Shown: positions 7,915 to 16,416 of the stretch, in pieces
How the letters are laid out: every line of letters begins with the position of its first letter
Position numbering within the stretch: position 1 is the first letter of the stretch
NCBI GenBank assembly: GCA_964419545.1
Contig: CAYQQU010000044.1
Span: 1-49,383 of the forward strand
Length of the DNA: 49,383 nucleotides
Direction: 5' to 3'
Origin: CAYQQU01 sp964419545
Lineage (GTDB): Bacteria; Bacteroidota; Bacteroidia; Chitinophagales; Saprospiraceae
Notes under the pieces: model-generated
Told to the model about the DNA's origin: nothing
Databases searched by the model: none
What the model saw: only the letters and a program-made list of their open reading frames with translations
Position numbers and translations under genes: made by a program

Positions 7915-9117
7915 TTACAATTCCAGATCCACGCCCACTTCTTCCTGCCAGGGCAGGCCGTAATCGCCCAGCTTGGCCAGGAAAGGATCGGGATCAAACT
8001 GTTCTACGTTGAATACGCCGGCGCCGGACCAGCGCCCGCTGAGCACCATCTCCGCACCGAGCATGGCCGGTACGCCGGTGGTGTAGGAAACGCCCTGAGC
8101 GCCCGTCTCCTGATAAGCCGCTGCGTGGCTGCAATTATTCCAGATGTAGTACGTCTGCTCCCGGCCGTCTTTCAGCCCCCGGATGCGGCAGCCGATGGAG
8201 GTTTCTCCCGTGTAATTTTCACCCAGTTCCCCGGGGTCGGGCAGCACGGCCTTGAGAAACTCCAGGGGCACAATATCCATCCCCTTGTATTTGACCGGTT
8301 CGATGCCGGCCATCCCGATATTCTGGATCACGCGCAGATGGGTGAGGTATTCGTCGCCGAAAGTCATCCAGAAACGCGCTCGCTTCAGGGTCGGGAAATG
8401 CTTGACCAGCGACTCCAGTTCTTCGTGGTAGATGAGATAGGATTTGCGCGGCCCGATGTCGGGATAAGTAAGCATGGCCGAGATCTCGTGCGGTTCGGTT
8501 TCCACCCAATTTCCGTTTTCGTAGTAACGGCCCTTCTGGGTGATTTCCCGGATATTGATCTCGGGGTTGAAATTAGTGGCGAAAGCCTTGCCGTGGTCGC
8601 CGGCGTTGCAATCCACGATATCGAGGTAGTGGATCTCATCGAAATGATGCTTGGCGGCGTGAGCGGTGAAAACGCCGGTGACGCCGGGATCGAAGCCGCA
8701 ACCGAGCACAGCAGTAAGGCCCTTATCGCGAAAGCGATCCTGATAGGCCCATTGCCAGCTGTATTCGAACTTGGCTTCGTCCTTAGGTTCGTAATTGGCA
8801 GTATCGAGGTAATGAACGCCCGTCTCCAGGCAGGCGTCCATAATGGTAAGGTCCTGGTATGGCAGGGCGACGTGCAGCACCAGGGCCGGCCCGAAAGCGC
8901 GGATCAGCTCCACCAGCTGCGGTACGTTTTCGGCGTCCACGGCGGCCGTGCGGATCTTCCGCCCCGTATCTCTTTCCACATCCCCGGCGATCGCTTCGCA
9001 CTTGGATACGGTGCGACTGGCCAGCATGATTTCCGAAAACACTTCCGGGCGGGAAGCGCATTTGTACGCGACTACGCGACCGACCCCGCCAGCTCCGATG
9101 ATCAACACTTTCGACAT
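7915..9117 (-). CDS. Carboxynorspermidine/carboxyspermidine synthase (dehydrogenase)
   Basis: 400 residues of the saccharopine dehydrogenase-like family. The Rossmann motif IGAGGVGRVVA is at residues 6-16. The middle holds the CGFDPGVTGVFTAHAA segment and a long NFNPEINIREITQKG stretch typical of carboxynorspermidine synthases. The enzyme condenses putrescine (or diaminopropane) with aspartate semialdehyde using NADPH. Lying directly upstream of nspC, the two form the complete carboxyspermidine route, so the likely product is spermidine. The ATG at 9117 starts the Rossmann strand; an earlier in-frame ATG at 9144 adds nine residues and sits over the -7 box. Confidence 0.9.
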   Translation of the reverse strand: MSKVLIIGAGGVGRVVAYKCASRPEVFSEIMLASRTVSKCEAIAGDVERDTGRKIRTAAVDAENVPQLVELIRAFGPALVLHVALPYQDLTIMDACLETGVHYLDTANYEPKDEAKFEYSWQWAYQDRFRDKGLTAVLGCGFDPGVTGVFTAHAAKHHFDEIHYLDIVDCNAGDHGKAFATNFNPEINIREITQKGRYYENGNWVETEPHEISAMLTYPDIGPRKSYLIYHEELESLVKHFPTLKRARFWMTFGDEYLTHLRVIQNIGMAGIEPVKYKGMDIVPLEFLKAVLPDPGELGENYTGETSIGCRIRGLKDGREQTYYIWNNCSHAAAYQETGAQGVSYTTGVPAMLGAEMVLSGRWSGAGVFNVEQFDPDPFLAKLGDYGLPWQEEVGVDLEL

Positions 9118-9141
9118 AGCTTCTTCCCTTTTTATGGTCGG

Positions 9142-9149
9142 CAAAAGTA
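9142..9149 (-). promoter_or_regulatory. -7 box TACTTTTG for the polyamine operon
   Basis: On the minus strand TACTTTTG fits TAnnTTTG, 24 bases before the ATG at 9117, in a 96-base gap. A TTG lies upstream at shorter than usual spacing. Probable start of a carboxyspermidine dehydrogenase-nspC-prmC transcript. Confidence 0.5.
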
Positions 9150-9213
9150 CTGATTTTGCATAACAATATCGCCGGCAGTTTTAACACTGTTTCCAAAAAA
9201 TAACGCTACGGGC

Positions 9214-10524
9214 TCAACTGATGGTCCATAAAAAACCCGCCGCCAGGCATAAAGAATAGGCCAGATACCACCGGAGGTCCGTATACGCCCCTACCCCGAT
9301 GCCAAAGCGCCGGTATAAATGCAGACATATCAGTACTTTCTCAACGAAATGGGCCAGCACGGTGCCCAGGGCGATCCCGGCCAGTCCTAATGCAGGCAAC
9401 AACAGAAAACTGAAAAGCACGTTGGCGAGCAACTCCAGCAGGGAAATCCCCAGGATGACCCGGTTGTCGTTTAACCCTACCAGCACGGTGCGGGAAAAGA
9501 TCAACCGGCTGATGATGATGAGCAGAAAGATGTTGAAAATGAGTATGCTTTCTTCGAAGGCCTCGCTGAAAACGAGCGGAAACCACCAATGACTGGTGAG
9601 TAGGAGGACGATGGAGGTCGGGAACAAAAAATGGAAAAGCCGGCGGGATTGTACTTTCAGCTGTTGTAACCCCCGGGAAAGATCGGCCGCTACTTCCGGC
9701 AGCAGAGCGGTGCTCAGGGCGTTGGCCAAGGCCATCACAAACGGCAACTCCCGGGCGCCGTACCGGAAAACGGCGAAACGGGTGGGGTCTCCCGCGAAGG
9801 CGAAGTTGACCAGCCAACTGTCGAAAGTATGATTGAAACCAGCGGAGAGGGTGTACAAGACCAGCGGGAAGGACAGGACGAGCCAGGGCCGGATCATCTT
9901 CGCCCGGAATTCCCAACGCCCCTGTCGCCAGACGAAATGCAACAGCCAGCTGAATTTCAGCGCCCCGATGATCACCATCCCCAGCACGCTGTAATACAGG
10001 CCCCACCCCATGAAAACCGGCAGTACGACCGCCGTAAGTTGCCCCAGTGCGGAAAACAGGCCGAAAGCCAGTATCCGGCCCGGCCGGTGAAGCAGTAAGT
10101 AAAAATGTTCGAGCAGGTGACAAGGCAGATTGAACAACAGAAAAAACAGGAAAGCCTTAAAATAAGGCAACTCCGGCCGTCCGGTAAGCAGAGGTAAAAC
10201 AACCCGCTGCCCCCACCAGAGCAATAGAAAAACCGTAGCGCTGAGGATACAAAAAACCAAAAAAGCGTTGAAGATCAACACCTTTTTTGCGCCTTCCTTT
10301 TGTTTGGGAAAAGTAGTGAGCAACCCCTGCACCAGGCCGGATACCCAAAAGAAGCTCAGGGTATACCCCACGAAGAGCAGCATCTCGTAAACGCCGATTT
10401 CCGAGACGCCCAACCGGCTCTTCGCCAGCAGGATCGCGGTCAGGATGACGCCGCTCTGCCGCAGCAGCTGAAACAACTGCAGGGCATTGACATTGGTCAG
10501 GTACGCTATCCATTTTTTTTGCAT
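9214..10524 (-). CDS. Polysaccharide flippase-like membrane protein (Wzx/MATE fold)
   Basis: 436 residues, mostly hydrophobic, with about 12 predicted membrane segments. The N-terminal pattern (NALQLFQLLRQSGVILTAILLAKSRLG) resembles oligosaccharide flippases of the MVF/MATE superfamily, as does the central GFNHTFDSWLVNFAFAG loop. These proteins move lipid-linked oligosaccharides across the inner membrane. It starts 29 bases after the end of the saccharopine-dehydrogenase-family gene, on the same strand. No other polysaccharide-assembly gene is adjacent, so the cargo is unknown. Family-level call only. Confidence 0.82.
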   Translation of the reverse strand: MQKKWIAYLTNVNALQLFQLLRQSGVILTAILLAKSRLGVSEIGVYEMLLFVGYTLSFFWVSGLVQGLLTTFPKQKEGAKKVLIFNAFLVFCILSATVFLLLWWGQRVVLPLLTGRPELPYFKAFLFFLLFNLPCHLLEHFYLLLHRPGRILAFGLFSALGQLTAVVLPVFMGWGLYYSVLGMVIIGALKFSWLLHFVWRQGRWEFRAKMIRPWLVLSFPLVLYTLSAGFNHTFDSWLVNFAFAGDPTRFAVFRYGARELPFVMALANALSTALLPEVAADLSRGLQQLKVQSRRLFHFLFPTSIVLLLTSHWWFPLVFSEAFEESILIFNIFLLIIISRLIFSRTVLVGLNDNRVILGISLLELLANVLFSFLLLPALGLAGIALGTVLAHFVEKVLICLHLYRRFGIGVGAYTDLRWYLAYSLCLAAGFLWTIS

Positions 10525-10553
10525 CGCCCTGCGCTTGCCCCGCCGGCCGCCGG

Positions 10554-11897
10554 TCAGGCCACCAGTACTTCTTCGCGTTCCTCAAAGACGACGTCGTATT
10601 CCCGAAGTTCGGACAGCACCGGTTCATAGACTTCCGGCAGCACCGGAATATTTACGCCCATCGAAGTGATGCGCTCTTCCAGCACCAATCGCACGAAGAT
10701 GCCCATAGGCAGCCCCACCAGTCGCGACATCGCGGTATCTATTTCATCCTTGCCCTTCATGATCATCGTCGAGGTGAGCAGGCGGTTCTCGCCGGCCAGC
10801 TCGTATTCGAACTCGTGCTGCATGATGATCATATCGCGATCCCCCTTCTCCAGGGGCCACTTGTCGAGCAGGAGGTTTTCCAGGATGAGCGCCGGCGACG
10901 CATTGGGCAGGCGGATCTTCTTTTTGCGGAACAACCCCAGCCACTCCAGCTTTTTCATGACCTCCGAATCGAGGGGCTCCCCGATCAATTCCGCGATGCG
11001 CTCTTTTACCGAACCGGCGGTATTCTGATTGCTGAGATAAGCCTCCATCAGCTCGTGATAGGAAAGGCTGCCCGAATCCAGGATCGGGTACGAGCCATCG
11101 GTGAGGCCGATCTTTACCAGAGCGTTCCAGGCGTCGCAAAACCCGCGGTAGCGAATGGTGCCCCGCATGATGTTCGGAATGCCGTTGAGGCCGTAGACAT
11201 CTCGGTACAACAGAGAATCGCGGTTGGCGTAGACTTCAAACTTGCCGTATCCGGGAATATCGATCAGCCGGTACTCTTTGAAAAGCCGGTTGTAGGGAAT
11301 GTATTTGAACTTTCCGTCTTCCAGGTACTGCGCGGTGCCTTGCCCCGCCAGTACGACATTGCGCGGGTTCCAGGTGAATTTGTAGTGCCAGGGATTGGTG
11401 TCGCTTTCCGGCGCCACCAGCCCGCCGGTATACGAACGAAAAGCGGTCAGCTTGCCGCCCTTGGCTTTAATGGCGTCAATGCTTTGCATGGCCGACATGT
11501 GGTCGATGCCCGGGTCGAGGCCCATCTCTCCCATGAAGATCAACTCCCGGTTGCGCGCCTCATCACCCAGCCGCCACATCTCCTGGGAAACGTAAGAAGC
11601 AGTGATGAGGTGTTTTTTCAATTTGATGCAATCGTGGGCCACTTCCAGGTGAAGATGAGCCGGCAATAACGAGACCACCACATCGGCGCGTCCGATGAGC
11701 TCTCGCCGGTCGTTGGCTTTGGTCACGTCCAGCCAGGTGCCGCGACCGTTGGGATGACCCGCCACTTTGGCTTCGGCCAGTCCGGGATCAGCATCGGCCA
11801 CCACCACCGACCAGCCGTATTCCACTGCCTTGTCGAGAACGTAGTTGATGAGGGCGGTCGACGAACGGCCGGCGCCAATGATTAAAATACCTTTCAT
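10554..11897 (-). CDS. Saccharopine dehydrogenase family protein
   Basis: 447 residues. The Rossmann motif IGAGRSSTALINYV begins at residue 6. The saccharopine dehydrogenase C-terminal domain follows (GEMGLDPGIDHMSAMQ, FRSYTGGLVAPES, NPRNVVLAGQGTA). These match the glutamate-forming saccharopine dehydrogenase type found in Bacteroidota, usually linked to lysine degradation, where it yields aminoadipate semialdehyde and glutamate. No lysine-ketoglutarate reductase partner is adjacent. It is a distant paralogue of the carboxyspermidine dehydrogenase 1.4 kb downstream, but the two differ strongly in the C-terminal domain. The ATG at 11897 places the Rossmann strand at residues 3-8. Confidence 0.87.
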   Translation of the reverse strand: MKGILIIGAGRSSTALINYVLDKAVEYGWSVVVADADPGLAEAKVAGHPNGRGTWLDVTKANDRRELIGRADVVVSLLPAHLHLEVAHDCIKLKKHLITASYVSQEMWRLGDEARNRELIFMGEMGLDPGIDHMSAMQSIDAIKAKGGKLTAFRSYTGGLVAPESDTNPWHYKFTWNPRNVVLAGQGTAQYLEDGKFKYIPYNRLFKEYRLIDIPGYGKFEVYANRDSLLYRDVYGLNGIPNIMRGTIRYRGFCDAWNALVKIGLTDGSYPILDSGSLSYHELMEAYLSNQNTAGSVKERIAELIGEPLDSEVMKKLEWLGLFRKKKIRLPNASPALILENLLLDKWPLEKGDRDMIIMQHEFEYELAGENRLLTSTMIMKGKDEIDTAMSRLVGLPMGIFVRLVLEERITSMGVNIPVLPEVYEPVLSELREYDVVFEEREEVLVA

Positions 11898-12010
11898 ATC
11901 AACTTATTTTTTCACCGCGCGATAAGCCGGATGCGATTTGTTTTGGCATTTTTCAGCCAGAAAAGAAAAGCTCGGAAATTCTTCCGCTCCGCCCGGTCCA
12001 ATTATTTTTA

Positions 12011-12029
12011 TATTGGACAATATCCAATA
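12011..12029. promoter_or_regulatory. Palindrome TATTGGA-N5-TCCAATA, possible operator
   Basis: Perfect 7-bp inverted repeat with a 5-base spacer (CAATA), in the divergent gap between the saccharopine-dehydrogenase-family gene (start 11897, minus) and cdd (start 12129, plus). The symmetry fits a dimeric regulator site, but a small hairpin is equally possible. The rest of the 231-base gap shows nothing else clear. Confidence 0.35.
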
Positions 12030-12128
12030 ATTTGCAAGGGCTGGTCAGGGTTGCTGATTTTGGCCGCAAGATAAGATTTTCGACCGAAGATTAAAACCTC
12101 GATGACGGCGACGAACAATTACCTGAAC

Positions 12129-12611
12129 ATGAAGAAAATCAAGATCGAAATCCAGATAAGCACGGTGGATACGCCGGCCGAACTGCCGGCCCCGGAGCGG
12201 GCCCTGCTGGAAAAAGCCGCCGGGGCGCTGCACCATAGCTATGCGCCCTATTCCGGCTTTCGGGTCGGAGCCGCCGCCCGCCTGGGGAACGGGGAAATGG
12301 TAGCCGGCGCCAACCTGGAAAACGCTTCGTACCCCATGTGCACCTGCGCCGAGCAGGCAGTGCTGAGCACCGTCAACGGCCAACACCCCGGTCAGCTCAT
12401 CACCTGCCTGGCGGTTACCGTCAAAAGCCGCAACGGGACCGTAGACCGCCCGGTATCGCCCTGCGGCTCCTGCCGGCAGATCATCTGCGAATTCGAAGAA
12501 CGACAGCAGGCGCCGATCGCCATTCTGCTGCGCGGCGAGACGGGCCCCATCTATCGACTGGAAAAAGGACAGGACCTCCTACCCCTCTCTTTCAACGGCA
12601 GCTACTTGTAA
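12129..12611 (+). CDS. cdd: Cytidine deaminase
   Basis: 160 residues. The zinc/catalytic motifs are CTCAEQAV (Cys plus the proton-shuttle Glu) and PCGSCRQ (two zinc Cys). The upstream YSGFRVGAAA and GANLENASYPMCTCAEQ segments are diagnostic for tetrameric cytidine deaminases. It converts cytidine and deoxycytidine to uridine and deoxyuridine in pyrimidine salvage. The ATG at 12129 (MKKIKIEIQ) matches the N-terminus usual in Bacteroidota; the ATG at 12102 is an alternative giving nine more residues. The last ten bases overlap the convergent NUDIX gene. Confidence 0.93.
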   Translation: MKKIKIEIQISTVDTPAELPAPERALLEKAAGALHHSYAPYSGFRVGAAARLGNGEMVAGANLENASYPMCTCAEQAVLSTVNGQHPGQLITCLAVTVKSRNGTVDRPVSPCGSCRQIICEFEERQQAPIAILLRGETGPIYRLEKGQDLLPLSFNGSYL

Positions 12612-13159
12612 CCCCCGCGGCGCTCGCTGTCGGGCATCGCGCCGAGGTGAACCTGGCGGCTTTTCCGGGACCGGTCTTCAAAATAATTTTGTAAGGTGAA
12701 AACGGAAGAAGCGAATGCTATTTCCGGCCACGGAATTTCTTCTTCGGAAAACAACCGCACCTCCAGGCTTTCTTCTCCCTCCCCAAACTGAAGCTGGCGC
12801 AGGCGTCCCAAAAAGTGAATATATACCTGGTTGATCTGCGGAATACTGAAAATGGCGTGCAAGCCGGTGATCTCTACTTCGGTCAGGGCTTCTTCCCGCA
12901 CTTCCCGCCTGGCGCCTTCTTCTACGGTTTCTCCATTTTCGAGATATCCTCCGGGAACGTTCCAAAAGCCGTAACGCGGCGGTATCGCCCGTTTGCAGAG
13001 CAGCACTTTATCCTCCCAGATGGGCAGGCACCCGGCCACGATCTTCGGGTTGGAATAATGAATGGTGGCGCAGTTATCGCAAACGTACCGGTAGCGGTTG
13101 TCGTGCCGGGGAATGGTAAACGACAACTTGTCCGAACCGCAATGGCTACAAAAGTTCAT
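12602..13159 (-). CDS. NUDIX hydrolase with N-terminal zinc ribbon
   Basis: 185 residues. A zinc ribbon with C4, C7, C27 and C30 precedes the NUDIX domain. The NUDIX box is GGYLENGE, seven residues, then REVREEA, covering the catalytic Glu residues. The conserved Gly after EEx is replaced here (REVREEALT). This layout resembles the NADH pyrophosphatase/ADP-ribose pyrophosphatase-like group, whose members cleave nucleoside diphosphates linked to another moiety; the substrate cannot be named. It is the last gene of the kdsB-small membrane protein-NUDIX operon, with a 3-base gap upstream. Confidence 0.88.
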   Translation of the reverse strand: MNFCSHCGSDKLSFTIPRHDNRYRYVCDNCATIHYSNPKIVAGCLPIWEDKVLLCKRAIPPRYGFWNVPGGYLENGETVEEGARREVREEALTEVEITGLHAIFSIPQINQVYIHFLGRLRQLQFGEGEESLEVRLFSEEEIPWPEIAFASSVFTLQNYFEDRSRKSRQVHLGAMPDSERRGGYK

Positions 13160-13162
13160 GCC

Positions 13163-13408
13163 TCATCTTTTCGGTTGGTTCCCTTCCTGTTCTCGCTCGT
13201 AGCGCACCCGCTGCAGGACGGCGTCCCCGAAGATGCTCAGCCCGCTGTTAAAAACGATCAGGGCTGCCGTACCGTAAAGCACCCACGACCAGGTGGGCGC
13301 GCCGCCGTATTTGGTCATGGCGGCTTCCGCGATCAGGGAAGCGCCGAAGCCGGTAAGCGTCAGGCCAAGCGGCGCGCGGATCAGCCACCGCCGGTAGTAT
13401 TTATTCAT
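13163..13408 (-). CDS. Small membrane protein, unknown function
   Basis: 81 residues with two hydrophobic segments (about 12-31 and 41-60) separated by MTKYGGAPTWSW, and a charged Arg/Glu-rich tail (RVRYEREQEGNQPKR). I do not recognise a family. The start overlaps the end of kdsB by eight bases and the stop is three bases before the NUDIX start, so it is part of a tightly packed operon. A role in the inner membrane is all that can be said. Confidence 0.75.
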   Translation of the reverse strand: MNKYYRRWLIRAPLGLTLTGFGASLIAEAAMTKYGGAPTWSWVLYGTAALIVFNSGLSIFGDAVLQRVRYEREQEGNQPKR

Positions 13409-14144
13409 GTTGGAGATACTTTTCGGCTCGTTTTAAATCTTCCGGAGTGTCGATGCCGATGGTTTCCCGGTCGGTCACCGCGACGGCGATTTCGTAACCG
13501 TTTTCCAGCCACCGCAACTGTTCCAGCGACTCCCACCGTTCGTACGCGCCGGGCGCCAGGGCCGTAACGGCCAGCAAAGCTGCCCTCCGGAAGCCGTACA
13601 GCCCGATGTGCTTGTACAAGGCGCCGGTAGCCAGCTGTTCGGCTCTCGGTACGCCCCGCAGATGCGGAATGGCGCTCCGGCTGAAGTAAAGCGCCCCTCG
13701 TTCGGAACTAAACACCACCTTGACTACGTTAGGATTATCGAGGTCGGTGATTTTCTCAATGCGCTTCGCCAGCGTAGCGATCGGCTGCTCGGCGCTTTGC
13801 AACATACGGACGATCAAACCGATCTGACCGGGCTCGACAAAAGGTTCGTCCCCCTGGATATTTACAACCAAATCGAATCCATTTAGTTGACGGGCCACTT
13901 CAGCGCAGCGGTCCGTACCGCTGGGATGCCCCGGATCAGTCAGCATAACCTCCCCCCCGAAGGTCCTGACGTGCCCGGCAATGCGGTCATCGTCGGTGGC
14001 GACCACTACCCGGTTGAGCGCAGCCGAGGCGGCGGCCCGCTCGTAAACGCGCCGGATGATCGTTTTTCCCCCTAATACAGCCAACGGCTTGCCCGGAAAG
14101 CGGGTAGAAGCGAATCGGGCCGGGATAATACCTAGAGTTTTCAT
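13401..14144 (-). CDS. kdsB: 3-deoxy-manno-octulosonate cytidylyltransferase
   Basis: 247 residues. The nucleotidyltransferase signature IPARFASTRFPGKPLA is at residues 6-21, followed by the CTP-binding VVATDDDRI segment and the NIQGDEPFV motif. The C-terminal GIDTPEDL segment is typical of KdsB. It activates Kdo with CTP for lipid A core synthesis, so the cell makes a Kdo-containing LPS. The start is set by the conserved N-terminal MKTLGIIPARF; an in-frame ATG 30 bases earlier enters the divergent LysM gene region. First gene of a three-gene operon. Confidence 0.95.
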   Translation of the reverse strand: MKTLGIIPARFASTRFPGKPLAVLGGKTIIRRVYERAAASAALNRVVVATDDDRIAGHVRTFGGEVMLTDPGHPSGTDRCAEVARQLNGFDLVVNIQGDEPFVEPGQIGLIVRMLQSAEQPIATLAKRIEKITDLDNPNVVKVVFSSERGALYFSRSAIPHLRGVPRAEQLATGALYKHIGLYGFRRAALLAVTALAPGAYERWESLEQLRWLENGYEIAVAVTDRETIGIDTPEDLKRAEKYLQHE

Positions 14145-14151
14145 ATTTTTG
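14144..14151 (+). promoter_or_regulatory. -7 box TATTTTTG for the LysM gene
   Basis: Perfect TAnnTTTG on the plus strand, 24 bases before the LysM ATG at 14176. It overlaps the last base of the kdsB start codon on the other strand, so transcription from it would begin just beyond kdsB. Confidence 0.45.
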
Positions 14152-14175
14152 CACCATTCATAACCTGTGAGCACT

Positions 14176-15030
14176 ATGCGACGGGCGATCTACCTTCTTT
14201 TGCCGATTATCTTTCTGGGAAACCGCGGGCTGGCGACGGGCGACAGTATTCACTACCTCACGGCTAAAGATACCATTTTTCTATCCATCGATCCTTTCGG
14301 CCAAAAGATCTTTGAGCACCGGCTGGCGCCCAAGCAAACCGTCTTTTCAATGGCCAAATTCTACGGCCTGAGCCTGCCCGAGCTCTACCTCTACAACCCG
14401 GAACTGGAACAAAGAGATCCCAGCGTCGGGGAAGGGGTGCGGGTCCCGATCCCCAACCGGGCCATCAAACGCTATTTTAACGAAGCCACGGAAAACGGCG
14501 CTTACGTCCCGGTTTATTACGTCGTCAAAAAAGGCGACACCATGTATCGCATTTCCAAACATTACTTCAAAATGCCCGCCGACACGATCCGGCAACGCAA
14601 CCGGCTCTTTTCCGACGACCTGCGCACCGGCCAGCTGCTGCACGTCGGCTGGATGAACGTCCGGGGCATTCCCGAATCTTACCGCAACGGCTCGGGCGGC
14701 CCCTTCTCGGAACGCAACCGGGAGCTGGAGCGTTTGTTTCACGGTCAACGCCAGGAACTGCGAACCGCTGAAGGACAGGGCGTTGCTTATTGGCACCGCG
14801 ACAGCAAGGACAACCTCGACCTGTTCGCGCTGCACCGTAAAGCAAAGATCAATTCGATCATTGAAGTGACGAACCCAATGACCCGCCGAAAGGTTTATGC
14901 TAAAGTGATAGGGCGCATCCCCGCAGCCGCCTACGGCGACAACGTCGTGGTGGTCCTTTCGCCCCTGGCCGCCAAACTGCTCGGCGCGGTAGATCCCCGC
15001 TTTTTCGTTCGCCTGCACTATCTATATTAA
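14176..15030 (+). CDS. Secreted LysM-domain protein
   Basis: 284 residues. A signal peptide covers about the first 22 residues. A first LysM-like module (about 53-95: TVFSMAKFYGLSLPELYLYNP) is followed by a clear LysM module (about 116-160: YVVKKGDTMYRISKHYF...TIRQRN). The C-terminal 85 residues (SIIEVTNPMTRRKVYAKVIGRIP ... VVVLSPLAAKLLG) resemble the double-psi beta-barrel of RlpA-like proteins. A peptidoglycan-binding periplasmic or envelope role is likely; no catalytic motif is visible. The ATG at 14176 starts the hydrophobic signal; a GTG nine bases earlier is possible. It ends 11 bases before the cystathionine beta-synthase gene, suggesting one transcript. Confidence 0.83.
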   Translation: MRRAIYLLLPIIFLGNRGLATGDSIHYLTAKDTIFLSIDPFGQKIFEHRLAPKQTVFSMAKFYGLSLPELYLYNPELEQRDPSVGEGVRVPIPNRAIKRYFNEATENGAYVPVYYVVKKGDTMYRISKHYFKMPADTIRQRNRLFSDDLRTGQLLHVGWMNVRGIPESYRNGSGGPFSERNRELERLFHGQRQELRTAEGQGVAYWHRDSKDNLDLFALHRKAKINSIIEVTNPMTRRKVYAKVIGRIPAAAYGDNVVVVLSPLAAKLLGAVDPRFFVRLHYLY

Positions 15031-15041
15031 AAAAATCCTTT

Positions 15042-16400
15042 ATGCAATACCACGAAAATATCCTCTCTACGATCGGCAATACGCCGCTGGTCAAACTCAA
15101 CCGGATCGGCGCCGACATTCCCGCCACCCTGTTGATCAAGGTAGAGACCTTTAATCCCGGTCATTCCATCAAAGACCGCATGGCGCTCAAAATGCTGCTG
15201 GACGCCGAAGCCAGCGGCGACCTCAAACCGGGAGGCACCATCATCGAATGTACGTCCGGCAATACGGGCATGGGCCTGGCGCTGGCCGCGGCCGTCAAGG
15301 GATACCACTGTATCTTCACCACCAGCGATAAACAAAGCAAAGAAAAAATCGACCTGCTCAAAGCCGTAGGCGCCGAAGTTATCGTTTGCCCCACCAACGT
15401 CGAACCCAAAGACCCCCGCTCCTACTATTCCGTGGCCGAACGGCTGAGTAAGGAGATTCCCAACTCTTTCTGGTTCAACCAGTACGACAACCTGTCTAAC
15501 CGACAGGCGCACTACGAGAGCACCGGCCCCGAAATCTGGCGCCAGACAGACGGCAAAGTCACCCACCTCGTGGTCGGCGTCGGCACCGGAGGCACCGTTT
15601 CGGGCACCGGAAAATACCTCAAGGAGCAAAACCCGGATATCAAGGTATGGGGCATCGACACCTACGGCTCCGTTTTCAAAAAATACCACGAAACCGGCGT
15701 CTTCGACACCAATGAGATCTACCCCTACGTCACCGAAGGGATCGGCGAGGATATCCTGCCCAAAAACGTCGATTTCGAAGTGATCGACCTGTTCGAAAAG
15801 GTCACCGATAAAGACGGCGCCCTCATGGCCCGCCGCCTGGCGCGCGAGGAAGGTATGTTGCTGGGGTATTCCGCCGGTTCCGCCGTACAGGGCCTGCTGC
15901 AACTGAAAGACCAGCTGACGCCCGGGGACGTGGTCGTCATCGTTATCCACGATCATGGCAGCCGCTACGTGGGCAAAATTTACAACGACGACTGGATGCG
16001 CGAACGCGGCTTCCTCGACGCGGAATTGCGGGTCAGCGACCTGATCCGCCACAAAAACAGTAAGGAGTTCTACGCGGCCAACGTGGCCGATACGGTGGGC
16101 AAGGTTTTCGAAAAAATGCGGAACCACGATATCTCCCAGATGCCGGTGATGGACAATGGCGACATCGTCGGCGCCATCACCGAAGGTTCGGTACTGGCCT
16201 ACCTCATGGATAACTCAGGCGATCATCGCAGCAAAAACATCCGGGACATCATGGGCGACCCTTTCCCGGAAGTCAGCGAAGAAACGCCCCTGAGCCAGCT
16301 GGGCAAATACATCAGCCGGCAGATCCCCGCCGTGGTGACGCGCGATAAGGCGGGCATCCGACACATCATCACCCAATACGATCTGCTGCAGGCGGTGTAA
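15042..16400 (+). CDS. Cystathionine beta-synthase (PLP enzyme with CBS domain pair)
   Basis: 452 residues. The PLP-enzyme part (1 to about 320) has the Lys motif NPGHSIKDR, the substrate loop TSGNTGMGLA and the glycine loop GVGTGGTVSGTG that binds the PLP phosphate. A tandem CBS regulatory domain follows (about 335-452; MRNHDISQMPVMDNGDIVG and the ending HIITQYDLLQAV). This is the domain order of cystathionine beta-synthase, which joins serine and homocysteine. A cysteine synthase with CBS domains is the alternative; the CBS pair and full length favour the former. It starts 11 bases after the LysM gene. Confidence 0.87.
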   Translation: MQYHENILSTIGNTPLVKLNRIGADIPATLLIKVETFNPGHSIKDRMALKMLLDAEASGDLKPGGTIIECTSGNTGMGLALAAAVKGYHCIFTTSDKQSKEKIDLLKAVGAEVIVCPTNVEPKDPRSYYSVAERLSKEIPNSFWFNQYDNLSNRQAHYESTGPEIWRQTDGKVTHLVVGVGTGGTVSGTGKYLKEQNPDIKVWGIDTYGSVFKKYHETGVFDTNEIYPYVTEGIGEDILPKNVDFEVIDLFEKVTDKDGALMARRLAREEGMLLGYSAGSAVQGLLQLKDQLTPGDVVVIVIHDHGSRYVGKIYNDDWMRERGFLDAELRVSDLIRHKNSKEFYAANVADTVGKVFEKMRNHDISQMPVMDNGDIVGAITEGSVLAYLMDNSGDHRSKNIRDIMGDPFPEVSEETPLSQLGKYISRQIPAVVTRDKAGIRHIITQYDLLQAV

Positions 16401-16416
16401 GGTTGTTTGATCCGGG

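Noticed and set aside
15027..16127. 366-codon open frame antisense to cystathionine beta-synthase
   Set aside because: It is the complement of the conserved PLP-enzyme region and shows no homology of its own.
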